Source: Pseudomonadaceae bacterium UBA836 (GTDB lineage: Bacteria > Pseudomonadota > Gammaproteobacteria > Pseudomonadales > Pseudomonadaceae). Taken from it: a stretch of DNA of 12,246 bases. Where the stretch lies: NCBI GenBank assembly GCA_002296055.1, contig DBHE01000232.1:2496-14741 (forward strand), read 5' to 3'. The notes beneath the pieces were generated by a model. The model was not told the origin of the DNA. It worked only from the letters and a program-made list of their open reading frames with translations, and searched no databases. The translations under genes were made by a program, and so were the position numbers. Positions 1 through 8,700 of the stretch are shown here, one piece after another (positions within the stretch are counted from its first letter, which is position 1; every line of letters begins with the position of its first letter).

Positions 1-497
1 GCAGCGCACAGGCGTGCGGCAACGGCAGAGGCTGAACCGCCGGAGGAGCCGCCGGGTACACGGTCGGTATCCCAGGGGTTGCGAGTTGGGCCATAGAAGC
101 TGGACTCGGTAGAGGAGCCCATGGCGAATTCATCGAGGTTGGTCTTGCCAAGGCTGACCGAGCCGGCATCCAGAAAGCGCTGGGTAACGGTGGACTCGTA
201 CGGCGAGATGAAGTTGTCGAGCATCTTCGAGCCGCAGCTGGTGCGCTGGCCCTGGGTGCAGAACAGGTCTTTGTGCGCCAGCGGGATACCGGTCAGGGCG
301 GTGGCGTTGCCGGCGGCAATGCGCGCATCGGCGGCCTTGGCCTGCTCCAGCGCGGACTCGGCGGTAACGGTGATATAGCTATTGAGGCTGCCATCAAGCT
401 GCTCGATGCGCTTGAGGTAGTGCTGGGTCAGCTCGACGCTCGACAGCGCCTTGCTCTGCAGGGCCTGGGACAGTTCGGCCAGCGTTTTTTCGTGCAT
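1..497 (-). CDS. gatA: GatA, glutamyl/aspartyl-tRNA amidotransferase subunit A (5' part, cut by the left edge)
   Basis: GatA is the glutaminase subunit of GatCAB. It releases ammonia from glutamine, and GatB uses it to amidate Glu-tRNA(Gln) and/or Asp-tRNA(Asn) in the cytoplasm. The first 165 residues are visible. The reading starts at an ATG (495-497 on the complement) as [13 protein letters not shown], the usual N-terminus. Amidase-signature features are present: catalytic Lys76 in the segment HKDLFCTQG and the GGSSGGS motif at residues 149-155 that carries the cis-serine. By family spacing the Ser nucleophile should lie near residue 175, just outside the window. The gene lies 29 bases after the gatC stop on the same strand, so the two are co-transcribed, and gatB is expected beyond the left edge. 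No frameshift or stop is seen in the visible part. Identity is very secure. Confidence 0.97.
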   Translation of the reverse strand, partial: MHEKTLAELSQALQSKALSSVELTQHYLKRIEQLDGSLNSYITVTAESALEQAKAADARIAAGNATALTGIPLAHKDLFCTQGQRTSCGSKMLDNFISPYESTVTQRFLDAGSVSLGKTNLDEFAMGSSTESSFYGPTRNPWDTDRVPGGSSGGSASAVAARLCA

Positions 498-526
498 GGG
501 AGTAGTCTCTTGTCGGCGCGGCAGGA

Positions 527-814
527 TTATTCGATGACCTTGGGAACCAGGTACAGGCCTTCTTCGGTGGCCGGTGCGATGGCCTGGTAGGCGTCGCGCT
601 GGTTGCTTTCGGTCACTTCATCGGCGCGCAGGCGCTGGGTGGTTTCCAGCGGGTGGGCCAACGGTGTGACGTTGCTGGTGTCCACCGCCTGCATCTTGTC
701 GATCAGGTCCAGAATGCCGGACAGTTTGGCGGTAGTAGCGGGGATTTCATCCTCGCTGATGGCGATACGGGCCAGATGCGCGATCTTTTCCACATCGGTG
801 CGGTCCAGGGACAT
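527..814 (-). CDS. gatC: GatC, glutamyl/aspartyl-tRNA amidotransferase subunit C
   Basis: GatC is the small subunit that wraps around GatA and holds the GatCAB complex together. The product is 95 aa, normal for the family. It starts [17 protein letters not shown] and contains the conserved central part [21 protein letters not shown], a region typical of GatC, then the C-terminal [23 protein letters not shown] segment split here by family knowledge into linker and tail. The reading frame stays open upstream as far as 946, but the ATG at 812-814 is chosen for two reasons: GatC proteins start here, and a GGAG Shine-Dalgarno (823-826 on the complement) sits 8 bases before it. It is the first gene of the gatCA(B) operon and diverges from mreB. 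The role is established for the family. Confidence 0.97.
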   Translation of the reverse strand: MSLDRTDVEKIAHLARIAISEDEIPATTAKLSGILDLIDKMQAVDTSNVTPLAHPLETTQRLRADEVTESNQRDAYQAIAPATEEGLYLVPKVIE

Positions 815-832
815 GTGTAAAGCTCCATGTAG

Positions 833-847
833 CCGGAAGAATTCCGG
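833..847 (-). other. Small hairpin in the gatC mRNA leader
   Basis: The sequence CCGGAA, three spacer bases, then TTCCGG gives a perfect 6-bp stem with a 3-base loop. In the gatC transcript it lies just upstream of the GGAG ribosome binding site (823-826). It might modulate ribosome access or be chance; only the inverted repeat itself is observed. Confidence 0.4.
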
Positions 848-908
848 TTGGCTGCTGGCGACAGGCGCCGTTGGGTGGTTCGCCACGGGAAATGCGGGCA
901 AAGGCGGG

Positions 909-937
909 AATTTACCACAGCGCGCCTTGCCCAAAAA
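909..937 (-). promoter_or_regulatory. Candidate sigma-70 promoter of gatC
   Basis: Read on the minus strand, a TAAATT -10-like hexamer lies at 909-914. A poor -35 match (TTTTTG, 932-937) lies 17 bases away; TTGGGC closer in is a better hexamer but leaves only 14 bases of spacing. Transcription would start roughly 7 bases past the -10, leaving a leader of nearly 90 bases before gatC. This is the best -10 upstream of gatC that I can see, but the assignment rests only on hexamer resemblance. Confidence 0.35.
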
Positions 938-961
938 CCCCGCCATTGTTAGAGTTGCGAC

Positions 962-973
962 ACTTCCGGAAGT
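962..973. promoter_or_regulatory. Perfect 12-bp palindrome ACTTCCGGAAGT, possible operator
   Basis: ACTTCCGGAAGT equals its own reverse complement over all 12 bases. It lies in the middle of the divergent gatC-mreB region, just upstream of the candidate gatC promoter (909-937) and about 85 bases before the candidate mreB promoter. That placement would suit a dimeric regulator acting on one or both genes. I cannot name a regulator with this site, and a 12-bp palindrome can occur by chance. Confidence 0.3.
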
Positions 974-1006
974 ACCGATCAGCTACCTGTTTGCCCTGTT
1001 TTCTAA

Positions 1007-2158
<1,152 letters not shown>

Positions 2159-2169
2159 GTCGGCTGCCG

Positions 2170-2187
2170 GCCGCGCTGCTGCGCGGC
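2170..2187 (+). other. GC-rich hairpin between mreB and mreC
   Basis: A perfect 7-bp stem (2170-2176 with 2181-2187, all G-C pairs) closes a TGCT tetraloop 11 bases after the mreB stop. No T-run follows, so it is not a typical intrinsic terminator. It could protect the 3' end of a processed mreB message or reduce read-through, which would help make MreB more abundant than MreC and MreD. That role is inference from position. Confidence 0.5.
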
Positions 2188-2218
2188 GGGCCGTTGACGG
2201 CAACACGCCAGTGGCTGC

Positions 2219-2233
2219 GAGGAGCCTGCCATC
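2219..2233 (+). promoter_or_regulatory. Strong Shine-Dalgarno followed by an ATC start codon of mreC
   Basis: GAGGAG (2219-2224) is followed after six bases by ATC at 2231, the first codon of the conserved MreC N-terminus. The frame is closed by a TGA at 2195-2197, and no ATG, GTG or TTG occurs in frame between that stop and a GTG at 2279. The Shine-Dalgarno is perfectly spaced for 2231 and useless for 2279, so it decides the start in favour of the rare AUC codon. Confidence 0.6.
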
Positions 2234-3193
2234 AAACCGCTATTTATTAAGGGGCCGTCGCTCGGTGTCCGCCTGATCGTGCTCACGGTGTTGTCCATCG
2301 TGCTGATGGTGGTTGACGCTCGTTTTGACGCCCTCAAACCTCTGCGCCACCAGCTCGGCTTGCTGGTGGCGCCTTTGTATTCGGCTGCCGAAATGCCGGT
2401 GCGAGGCTGGCAGTCGGTGACCGAGCTGACGACCAGTCGGGCGCAGCTGATTGCCGACAACGAGCGCCTGCGCGCCGAGGCGCTGTTGACCCAACGCAAA
2501 CTGCAGAAACTCGCCACCCTGACCGAACAGAACGTGCGCCTGCGCGAGCTGCTCAACTCTTCCTCGCTGGTCGATGAGCGGGTGCTGGTGGCCGAGCTGA
2601 TCGGTGTGGACCCCAACCCTTTTACCCAGCGCATCCTGCTCGACAAGGGCGAGGCCGATGGCGTGTTTCTGGGCCAGCCGGTACTCGATGCCAGCGGCTT
2701 GATGGGCCAGGTGGTTGAAGTGCTGCCGCACAGTGCCCGGGTGCTGCTGGTCACTGATGCATCCCACAGCCTGCCGGTGCAGATCAACCGTAACGGCCTG
2801 CGCGCCATCGCCAGCGGTACCGGACGCAACGAGTGGCTGGAGCTGCGCTACGTCGGCGACACCGCTGATGTGCGCGAGGGTGACATTGTGGTCAGCTCGG
2901 GGCTTGGCCAGCGCTTTCCGGCCGGCTACCCGGTCGGCCGGGTGCAGACGGTCACGCGGCATCCGGCGCAATCCTTTGCCGAAGTGCGAGTAACGCCCTC
3001 GGCGCAGCTCAATCGCAGTCGTTATCTGCTGTTGGTATTCAGCCCTGAAAGCGGTTACGGCGATGTATTGCCGGCGCTGGAACTGGGTACCGAGGGCGCC
3101 AGCGAGCAGGAGGGCGACGCTGCACCGGCTGGTGAGCCGGCCGCTGCCGACAGTGAGGCCGAAGCGGCCGGGGAGGCAGCCGATGCAGACTAG
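2231..3193 (+). CDS. mreC: MreC, periplasmic cell-shape protein
   Basis: MreC is a bitopic inner-membrane protein whose periplasmic part binds and activates PBP2 in the elongation complex. From the proposed ATC start the product is 320 aa. A short cytoplasmic tail (KPLFIKGPSLG) is followed by a membrane helix at about residues 13-28, a coiled coil at about 66-108 (heptads around RAQLIADNERLRAEA) and the two beta-barrel lobes at about 115-270, with SSGLGQRFPAGYPVG at 222-236. The final 34 residues (287-320) are Ala/Glu/Asp-rich, with 11 acidic and no basic residues. Starting at the GTG at 2279 would cut the membrane helix to about 11 residues and drop the conserved tail, so 2231 is preferred. 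The gene overlaps mreD by 11 bases. Identity is certain; the exact start codon is the open point. Confidence 0.93.
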   Translation: MKPLFIKGPSLGVRLIVLTVLSIVLMVVDARFDALKPLRHQLGLLVAPLYSAAEMPVRGWQSVTELTTSRAQLIADNERLRAEALLTQRKLQKLATLTEQNVRLRELLNSSSLVDERVLVAELIGVDPNPFTQRILLDKGEADGVFLGQPVLDASGLMGQVVEVLPHSARVLLVTDASHSLPVQINRNGLRAIASGTGRNEWLELRYVGDTADVREGDIVVSSGLGQRFPAGYPVGRVQTVTRHPAQSFAEVRVTPSAQLNRSRYLLLVFSPESGYGDVLPALELGTEGASEQEGDAAPAGEPAAADSEAEAAGEAADAD

Positions 3194-3656
3194 TCTGGCG
3201 ATCATCCTGAGCATTCTGGTGGCGCTGCTGCTCAGCGTCATGCCGCTGCCCGAACCGGTCAGCCTGGCCCGCCCCATGTGGCTGGCGCTGGTGCTCTCGT
3301 GCTGGGTCATGGCGCTGCCGCACCGGGTCGGCCTGCTGACTGCCTGGCTCGCGGGCCTGCTGTCGGACGTGTTGTTCGGCCAGCTGTTTGGTCAAAACGC
3401 GCTGGTGATGACACTGGTGGTCTGGATGGTGCTGCTGCTGTATCAGCGCATTCGCCGCTTCCCACTGTGGCAGCAGAGTCTGGTGATGCTGCCGGTCTTT
3501 GGTATCGCCCAGATGGTCGCGCTCTGGCTCAACAGCCTGAGCGGCAACCGGCCGCCGACCCTGCTGTTCCTGCTGCCGGCGGTGGTCAGTGCGGTGCTCT
3601 GGCCCTGGGTCTTCTCGCTGCTGCGCGGCGTACGTCGGCGTTTCCATGTCAACTGA
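3183..3656 (+). CDS. mreD: MreD, integral membrane cell-shape protein
   Basis: MreD is a small polytopic inner-membrane protein that works with MreB and MreC in rod elongation, balancing the effect of MreC on PBP2. The product is 157 aa, within the family range, beginning MQTSLAIILSILVALLL. It shows about five hydrophobic segments (roughly residues 4-22, 30-44, 48-64, 72-88 and 100-150 in two parts) and conserved GLLSDVLFGQLFGQNAL in the middle, typical of gammaproteobacterial MreD. The frame is open further upstream, but the ATG at 3183 is chosen because GGGAGG (3171-3176) sits 6 bases before it and because it gives the standard N-terminus. The start lies inside the end of mreC, an 11-base overlap that implies translational coupling. 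Confidence 0.96.
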   Translation: MQTSLAIILSILVALLLSVMPLPEPVSLARPMWLALVLSCWVMALPHRVGLLTAWLAGLLSDVLFGQLFGQNALVMTLVVWMVLLLYQRIRRFPLWQQSLVMLPVFGIAQMVALWLNSLSGNRPPTLLFLLPAVVSAVLWPWVFSLLRGVRRRFHVN

Positions 3657-4227
3657 GCTGCTGCTGGCCTCGGCCTCGCCACGGCGGCGCGAGCTGCTGG
3701 CGCAGATCGGTGTGCCCTGCAGCCAGCGCCCTAGCGAGGTGGATGAGCGGGTACTGCCGGGCGAGTCGCCCGAGGCCTACGTCGAGCGGGTGACGCGTGA
3801 CAAGGCGCTCGCTGCCGTTGCCGCCTGCCCGGGTCGGGTGGTGTTGGCAGCGGACACCGCCGTGGTGCATGGCGGACAGATTCTCGGCAAACCGCGCCAC
3901 CGCGCGCATGCGCTTGACATGCTGGGCCGCCTGTCCGCCAGCGAGCACTGGGTAATGACTGCGGTCGCGGTTGCTCAGGATGAACGTATCGCGCTGCAGC
4001 GGGTCGATACCCGGGTCTGCTTCCGCCGGTTGAGTGCGCAGGAGCTGGCGGACTACTGGGATACCGGCGAGCCGGCAGACAAGGCTGGCGCCTACGGTAT
4101 TCAGGGGCTGGGCGCAGTCTTTGTTGATCGTATCGAGGGCAGCTATAGCGCGGTGGTCGGGTTACCGCTGCGCGAGACCGCCAGTTTGCTTGAGGGCTTT
4201 GGCATTTCCTGCTGGCAACGGCCCTGA
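3646..4227 (+). CDS. maf: Maf-family nucleoside triphosphate pyrophosphatase (YhdE type, dTTP/UTP)
   Basis: Maf proteins hydrolyse non-canonical or selected nucleoside triphosphates to the monophosphate and pyrophosphate in the cytoplasm. The YhdE subgroup prefers dTTP, UTP and modified pyrimidine nucleotides and has been linked to control of division. The product is 193 aa, normal length. Visible motifs are the N-terminal LASASPRRRELL (residues 7-18), EVDER (31-35), AADTAVV with the presumed catalytic Asp70, GKP (81-83), DKAGAYGIQGLG (145-156) and GSYSAVVGLP (165-174). The AYGIQG form marks the YhdE rather than the YceF (m7GTP) subgroup. The start overlaps mreD by 11 bases and has only a weak Shine-Dalgarno, so translation probably depends on mreD. 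Maf next to mreD and rng is a widely conserved arrangement. Confidence 0.95.
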   Translation: MSTELLLASASPRRRELLAQIGVPCSQRPSEVDERVLPGESPEAYVERVTRDKALAAVAACPGRVVLAADTAVVHGGQILGKPRHRAHALDMLGRLSASEHWVMTAVAVAQDERIALQRVDTRVCFRRLSAQELADYWDTGEPADKAGAYGIQGLGAVFVDRIEGSYSAVVGLPLRETASLLEGFGISCWQRP

Positions 4228-4289
4228 CGCGGCTGTTCCGGGGCTCCAATCACCGGTATTGTGGTGACAGACAAGAAGCGAGAGAGCCC

Positions 4290-5747
4290 ATGAGCGAAGA
4301 AATTCTCATCAATATCACGCCGATGGAAACCCGCGTTGCGCTGGTCGAGAACGGCGTACTGCAGGAAGTGCACATCGAGCGCACCCAGCGCCGTGGCATC
4401 GTCGGCAATATCTACAAGGGCAAGGTAGTGCGCGTGTTGCCTGGCATGCAGGCGGCCTTTGTCGATATCGGGCTGGAACGTGCGGCCTTTATTCACGCCT
4501 CTGAAATCTCCCAGCGGGAGGGTCAGGCGGTCGAGCCGATCAGCGCGCTGGTGCACGAGGGCAAGGCGCTGGTGGTGCAGGTCACCAAAGACCCGATTGG
4601 CACCAAGGGCGCGCGCCTGACCACGCATCTCTCGGTCCCATCCCGTTATCTGGTGTACATGCCGCGCACGCCGCATGTGGGCATCTCGCTGAAAATCGAA
4701 GACGAAGCCGAGCGCGAGCGCCTAAAACAGGTCGTCGCCGACTGCCAGGAAAGTGAAGATATCGATGAAGCCGGCGGTTACATCCTGCGCACTGCCGCCG
4801 AAGGCGCCCGTCCGGAGGACATTCTGGTCGATATCCGCTACGTGCGCCGCCTGTGGCAGCAGATTGCCCAGCAGATGGGCACCGCGCCCGCGCCCTCGGT
4901 GATCTATGAAGACCTGCCTCTGGCCCTGCGCACCCTGCGTGACCTGGCCAACCCCAGGCTGGAAAAGGTGCGTATCGACTCGCGTGAAACCTTTCAGAAG
5001 GTTGAGCAGTTTGTGCACGAGCTGATGCCGGGTGTCGAGGAGCTGCTGGAGCATTATCCGGGTGAGCGGCCGATCTTTGACCTGTACAGCGTTGAAGACG
5101 AGATTCAGAAGGCTATGGACCGGCGGGTGATGCTCAAGTCCGGTGGCCACTTGGTGATCGACCAGACCGAGGCGATGACCACCATTGACGTCAACACCGG
5201 CGCCTTTGTTGGCCACCGCAATCTCGAAGAAACCATCTTCAAAACCAACCTTGAGGCGGCGACCGCGATTGCTCGTCAACTGCGCCTGCGCAACCTTGGC
5301 GGCATCATCATCATCGACTTTATCGACATGGAAGATGAGGAGCACCAGCGTCAGGTACAGCGCACGCTGGAAAAGCAGCTGGAGCGCGATCACGCGAAGA
5401 CCAACATCATCGGCATCACCGAGCTGGGCCTGGTACAGATGACCCGCAAGCGCACCCGCGAAAGCCTCGAGCAGGTGCTGTGTGAGCCTTGCCCCAGTTG
5501 CCACGGCCGTGGCATTCAGAAAACGCCGGAGACGGTATGCTACGAAATCTTCCGCGAAATCCTGCGCGAGGCACGCGCCTATCAGGCCGGCTCCTACACG
5601 GTTCTGGCGTCGCAGGCGGTGATTGATCGCCTGCTGGACGAAGAGTCCGGCAACGTTGCCGATCTGGAGTTGTTTATCGAGCGTCCGATCAAATTCCAGG
5701 TGGAAACCATGTACACCCAGGAACAGTACGATGTGGTGCTGATGTGA
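4290..5747 (+). CDS. rng: Ribonuclease G
   Basis: RNase G (CafA) is a single-strand endoribonuclease of the RNase E family. It matures the 5' end of 16S rRNA and takes part in mRNA decay. The product is 485 aa, the usual RNase G length, without the long C-terminal degradosome scaffold of RNase E. An S1 RNA-binding domain occupies about residues 37-128. The 5'-monophosphate sensor residues are expected at Arg167-Thr168 (GGYILRTAAEG). The DNase I-like catalytic part carries Asp300 (TTIDVNTGAF) and Asp343 (IIDFIDMED), with the 43-residue spacing known for RNase E. The zinc-link cysteines are Cys401 and Cys404 (CPSCHG). The ATG is preceded by a GAGAG purine stretch. It lies 62 bases after maf, with no strong promoter seen in that gap, so it is probably in the mre operon. 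Confidence 0.98.
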   Translation: MSEEILINITPMETRVALVENGVLQEVHIERTQRRGIVGNIYKGKVVRVLPGMQAAFVDIGLERAAFIHASEISQREGQAVEPISALVHEGKALVVQVTKDPIGTKGARLTTHLSVPSRYLVYMPRTPHVGISLKIEDEAERERLKQVVADCQESEDIDEAGGYILRTAAEGARPEDILVDIRYVRRLWQQIAQQMGTAPAPSVIYEDLPLALRTLRDLANPRLEKVRIDSRETFQKVEQFVHELMPGVEELLEHYPGERPIFDLYSVEDEIQKAMDRRVMLKSGGHLVIDQTEAMTTIDVNTGAFVGHRNLEETIFKTNLEAATAIARQLRLRNLGGIIIIDFIDMEDEEHQRQVQRTLEKQLERDHAKTNIIGITELGLVQMTRKRTRESLEQVLCEPCPSCHGRGIQKTPETVCYEIFREILREARAYQAGSYTVLASQAVIDRLLDEESGNVADLELFIERPIKFQVETMYTQEQYDVVLM

Positions 5748-5763
5748 TGGCAGGCTGATTCCG

Positions 5764-8700
5764 GTGCTCAGGCAACGTTGGCTGCTTCGCACACTCAATG
5801 GGGTGATCCTGCTGCTGGTCGGCTGGCTGCTGGCCGCGGCTGCCTATGTGAGCCTTGGCCGTATGCTGGTGCCGACGGTCGAGAACTACCAGCAGGAGCT
5901 GGTCGCTCAAGTTGAGGAGCTGACGGGACGGCATATCGAGCTGCGTTCTTTGCAGGGGCAGATGCAGGGCGCGCAGCCGGTGCTGACGCTGCGTGGGCTG
6001 CGTGTGCATGAAAGCCTACAACCTGACAGCGAAGTGCTGTTCGATCTGGATGATGTCACCGCGCGGCTGAACGTATGGCGCAGTCTGTGGCTGCGGCGTC
6101 CGGTCATGGATGCGTTGCAGATTCGTGGGCTGGCGCTTTCCTTGAGCGAGGACGAACAGGGCCAGTGGCATCTGCAGGGGGTGGGTGAACGCACCCGCCG
6201 TCTGGGTGCGCTGGAGCAGGCCGTTAACACCTTGCGAGAGCAACGGCGGATCACACTGCTGGACACGCGCATCGAGGTCAGCCCCTTTGGCGAGCCACGT
6301 TGGCAGTTTGAGCACGGCGACATGACACTGCTCAATGGTGATGGCTGGCACCGTCTGGACGGCCACCTCAGCCTCCCGGCCGGCGAGCGCCTGCGCTGGC
6401 AGGTCAGTGCCCTGATGCCGGGTGATCAGTTATCAGACGCCTCACTCGGGTTCTTTGTCGAGCTGCCCGCCAGTGACTGGAGTCGCTGGCTGCCTCATGA
6501 CTGGCTGGAGCGCTCGCACTTGCGCGAGCTGACCGCTGGCGGCCGGTTCTGGGGTAGTTGGCAGGACGGGCGCCTGCAGCGCTTGCAAGGCACTCTTATT
6601 GCCCCGCAGATTCGGTTGCATAACGGCGAACGCGAGCCGGTGCTGCATGACCTGTTCAGCCGATTCGAATATCTGGATGCCAGCGACGGTCGTCAACTGC
6701 ATGTGCAGGACCTGAGCCTGCACATGGGCGAAAACGTCTGGCCCACCACCAATGTGCTGCTACGCCAGGGTGAGCAGCCGGGGCAATGGTCCCTGGCGCT
6801 GGACCGGCTACGGCTGGACCGCCTGCGCGAATGGGTTGAGCTACTTGCTCCGGATCAGCCGGTCGCCGAGCTGCTTGCCGAGTTGGCACCTGAGGGCACT
6901 GTGCGGCAGTTGCAGGTCGGCGGCATCGATACCTCCGGGCAGCTCGATGGCTTGCACCTGGCGGCGCGGCTGGATGCAGTGGGAGTGGCGGCGTTTCGCA
7001 ATGCGCCTGCTGTCAGTGGTATCAGCGGCACCGTGCACGGCACGCCAGCGCAGGGTGAGCTGCGCATCGATGCCGGCCCCTGGAGTATGCAGTTGCCCAA
7101 CCTGTTCCCAGAGCGCTGGCAGTATCGGAGGGCGCAAGGCCTGCTCAACTGGCGCTGGTCTCGTGAACAGGGTTTGCAGCTTGATTCACCCGGCCTGTCG
7201 GTGAGTGGCGATGACGGTCAGGCCGACGCCAGCCTGGCTTTGCACTTGCCGCCAAGTGGGCAGACGCCGACGATGGATCTGCGCGTGGCCCTGCACGATA
7301 GCCAGGCGCCGGTCCACCGCGCTTACCTGCCAGTACGTTCGCAAGGCTTCAGCCCGGCGCTGGCAACCTGGATGGCCGCCAGCGGCATTCAGGGGCAGGT
7401 GCCGCTGGCAATCTTCGAATACCGCGGGTCGCTGCTCAAGGGGGCTAGTGCCGAGGAACGCGATATTGGGCTGTTTGCCCGCCTGCGCCAGGGAGAACTG
7501 GTGTTCCAGAGCGGCTGGCCGCCACTGACGGAGGTGGACGCCGAGCTGTTGTTGCGAGGTGGTCTGCTGGATATCCGCGCCACTCATGCGCGGCTGCTCG
7601 ACGCCCAGGCTGACGGTGCCCGCGTCTATGGGCAACTGATGAATCAGGATGGGCCACTGCAGCTGCATGTTGAGTCTGCCTTCAGTGGCTCGGTCGGCGA
7701 TGCGCTTAAGCTGATGCAGGATAGCCCCTTGGCCGAACTCACCGGCAACCCGCTGGCGGGCTGGAGCGGTGAGGGGCAGGTGAACGGCGACCTGGCGCTG
7801 GCGATCCCGCTGCGGCGCAGTGGTGAGTCAGCCGCGCAGTTGCAGGCCGACATCGACTTTCAACTCGACGGCGCGCGCGTTGATATCCCGCAGTTGCAGG
7901 CGCCGCTGGAGCAGTTGCGCGGGCGCTTCAACTTCACCCGTGGCACCGGGCTGCGCGCCGACGACTTATCTGCACGCTTCCTGGGAGCGGCGGTCGAAGG
8001 TAGCCTGACTCCCCGTGGCGAGCGTGCCCAGCGGTTAGCGCTGAGTGGTCAGCACAGCGTCGAGCAGCTGGCGGCCTGGCCGCTGCTCAAGGCGCTGCCG
8101 GCCGGGTTGGCCAGTGGCTCGCTGCGCTGGCAGGCGCAGGTGGATATCGCCGCCGGTCAGCAGCAGCTGCAACTGCGCAGCGATCTCGCGGGGCTGGCGC
8201 TGACGTTGCCGGCGCCGTTTGGTAAGTCCGCTCAAGACACTCGCGCCACTCAGCTTGATTTACAGCTCAGCGGGGGCCAGCAGCGCTGGCACCTGCAGGC
8301 CGACGATGGGCTTGATGCCCGGCTGCGTACTGGCGGCGGCGAGCTGGCCGGTGACATTCGCTATGCCAGTGGCGCGGCGCAGACGCCAACGCAACCGGGG
8401 CTGGCCGTACAGGCCCGGGTGCCGACCCTCGACTGGAACACCTGGCACAGTTGGCTTGATCAGTTGTCTGCCGCTTCGCAAACCGGCGCGGGCTCGGTCG
8501 CCAAGCCCGGACCGGCCGATATGCCCTTACGCGAGCTTGAGGTGCGGGCTGCGGAGTTCACCGGTTTTGGTCTCAGCCTGGACGATGCCTGGGCCAGGGT
8601 GCAGCAGGGTCAACAGCAATGGCTGATCGATATCGAACAGGCTGAGGTTGCCGGCCAGGTTCGGGTGCCCCGGGAGCGCGGCGATCCGCTGACGCTGGAC

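Noticed and set aside
815..946. N-terminal extension of GatC starting at 946
   Set aside because: It would add 44 residues not found in GatC proteins and would span the candidate promoter; the internal ATG at 814 has a good Shine-Dalgarno and gives the standard length.
4228..4289. Possible internal promoter between maf and rng (TATTGT at 4257-4262)
   Set aside because: No acceptable -35 hexamer lies 16 to 18 bases upstream, so a single -10-like match is not enough.
4722..5798. 358-codon minus-strand frame opposite rng
   Set aside because: It is a shadow of RNase G, whose catalytic and zinc-link motifs are all intact on the plus strand.
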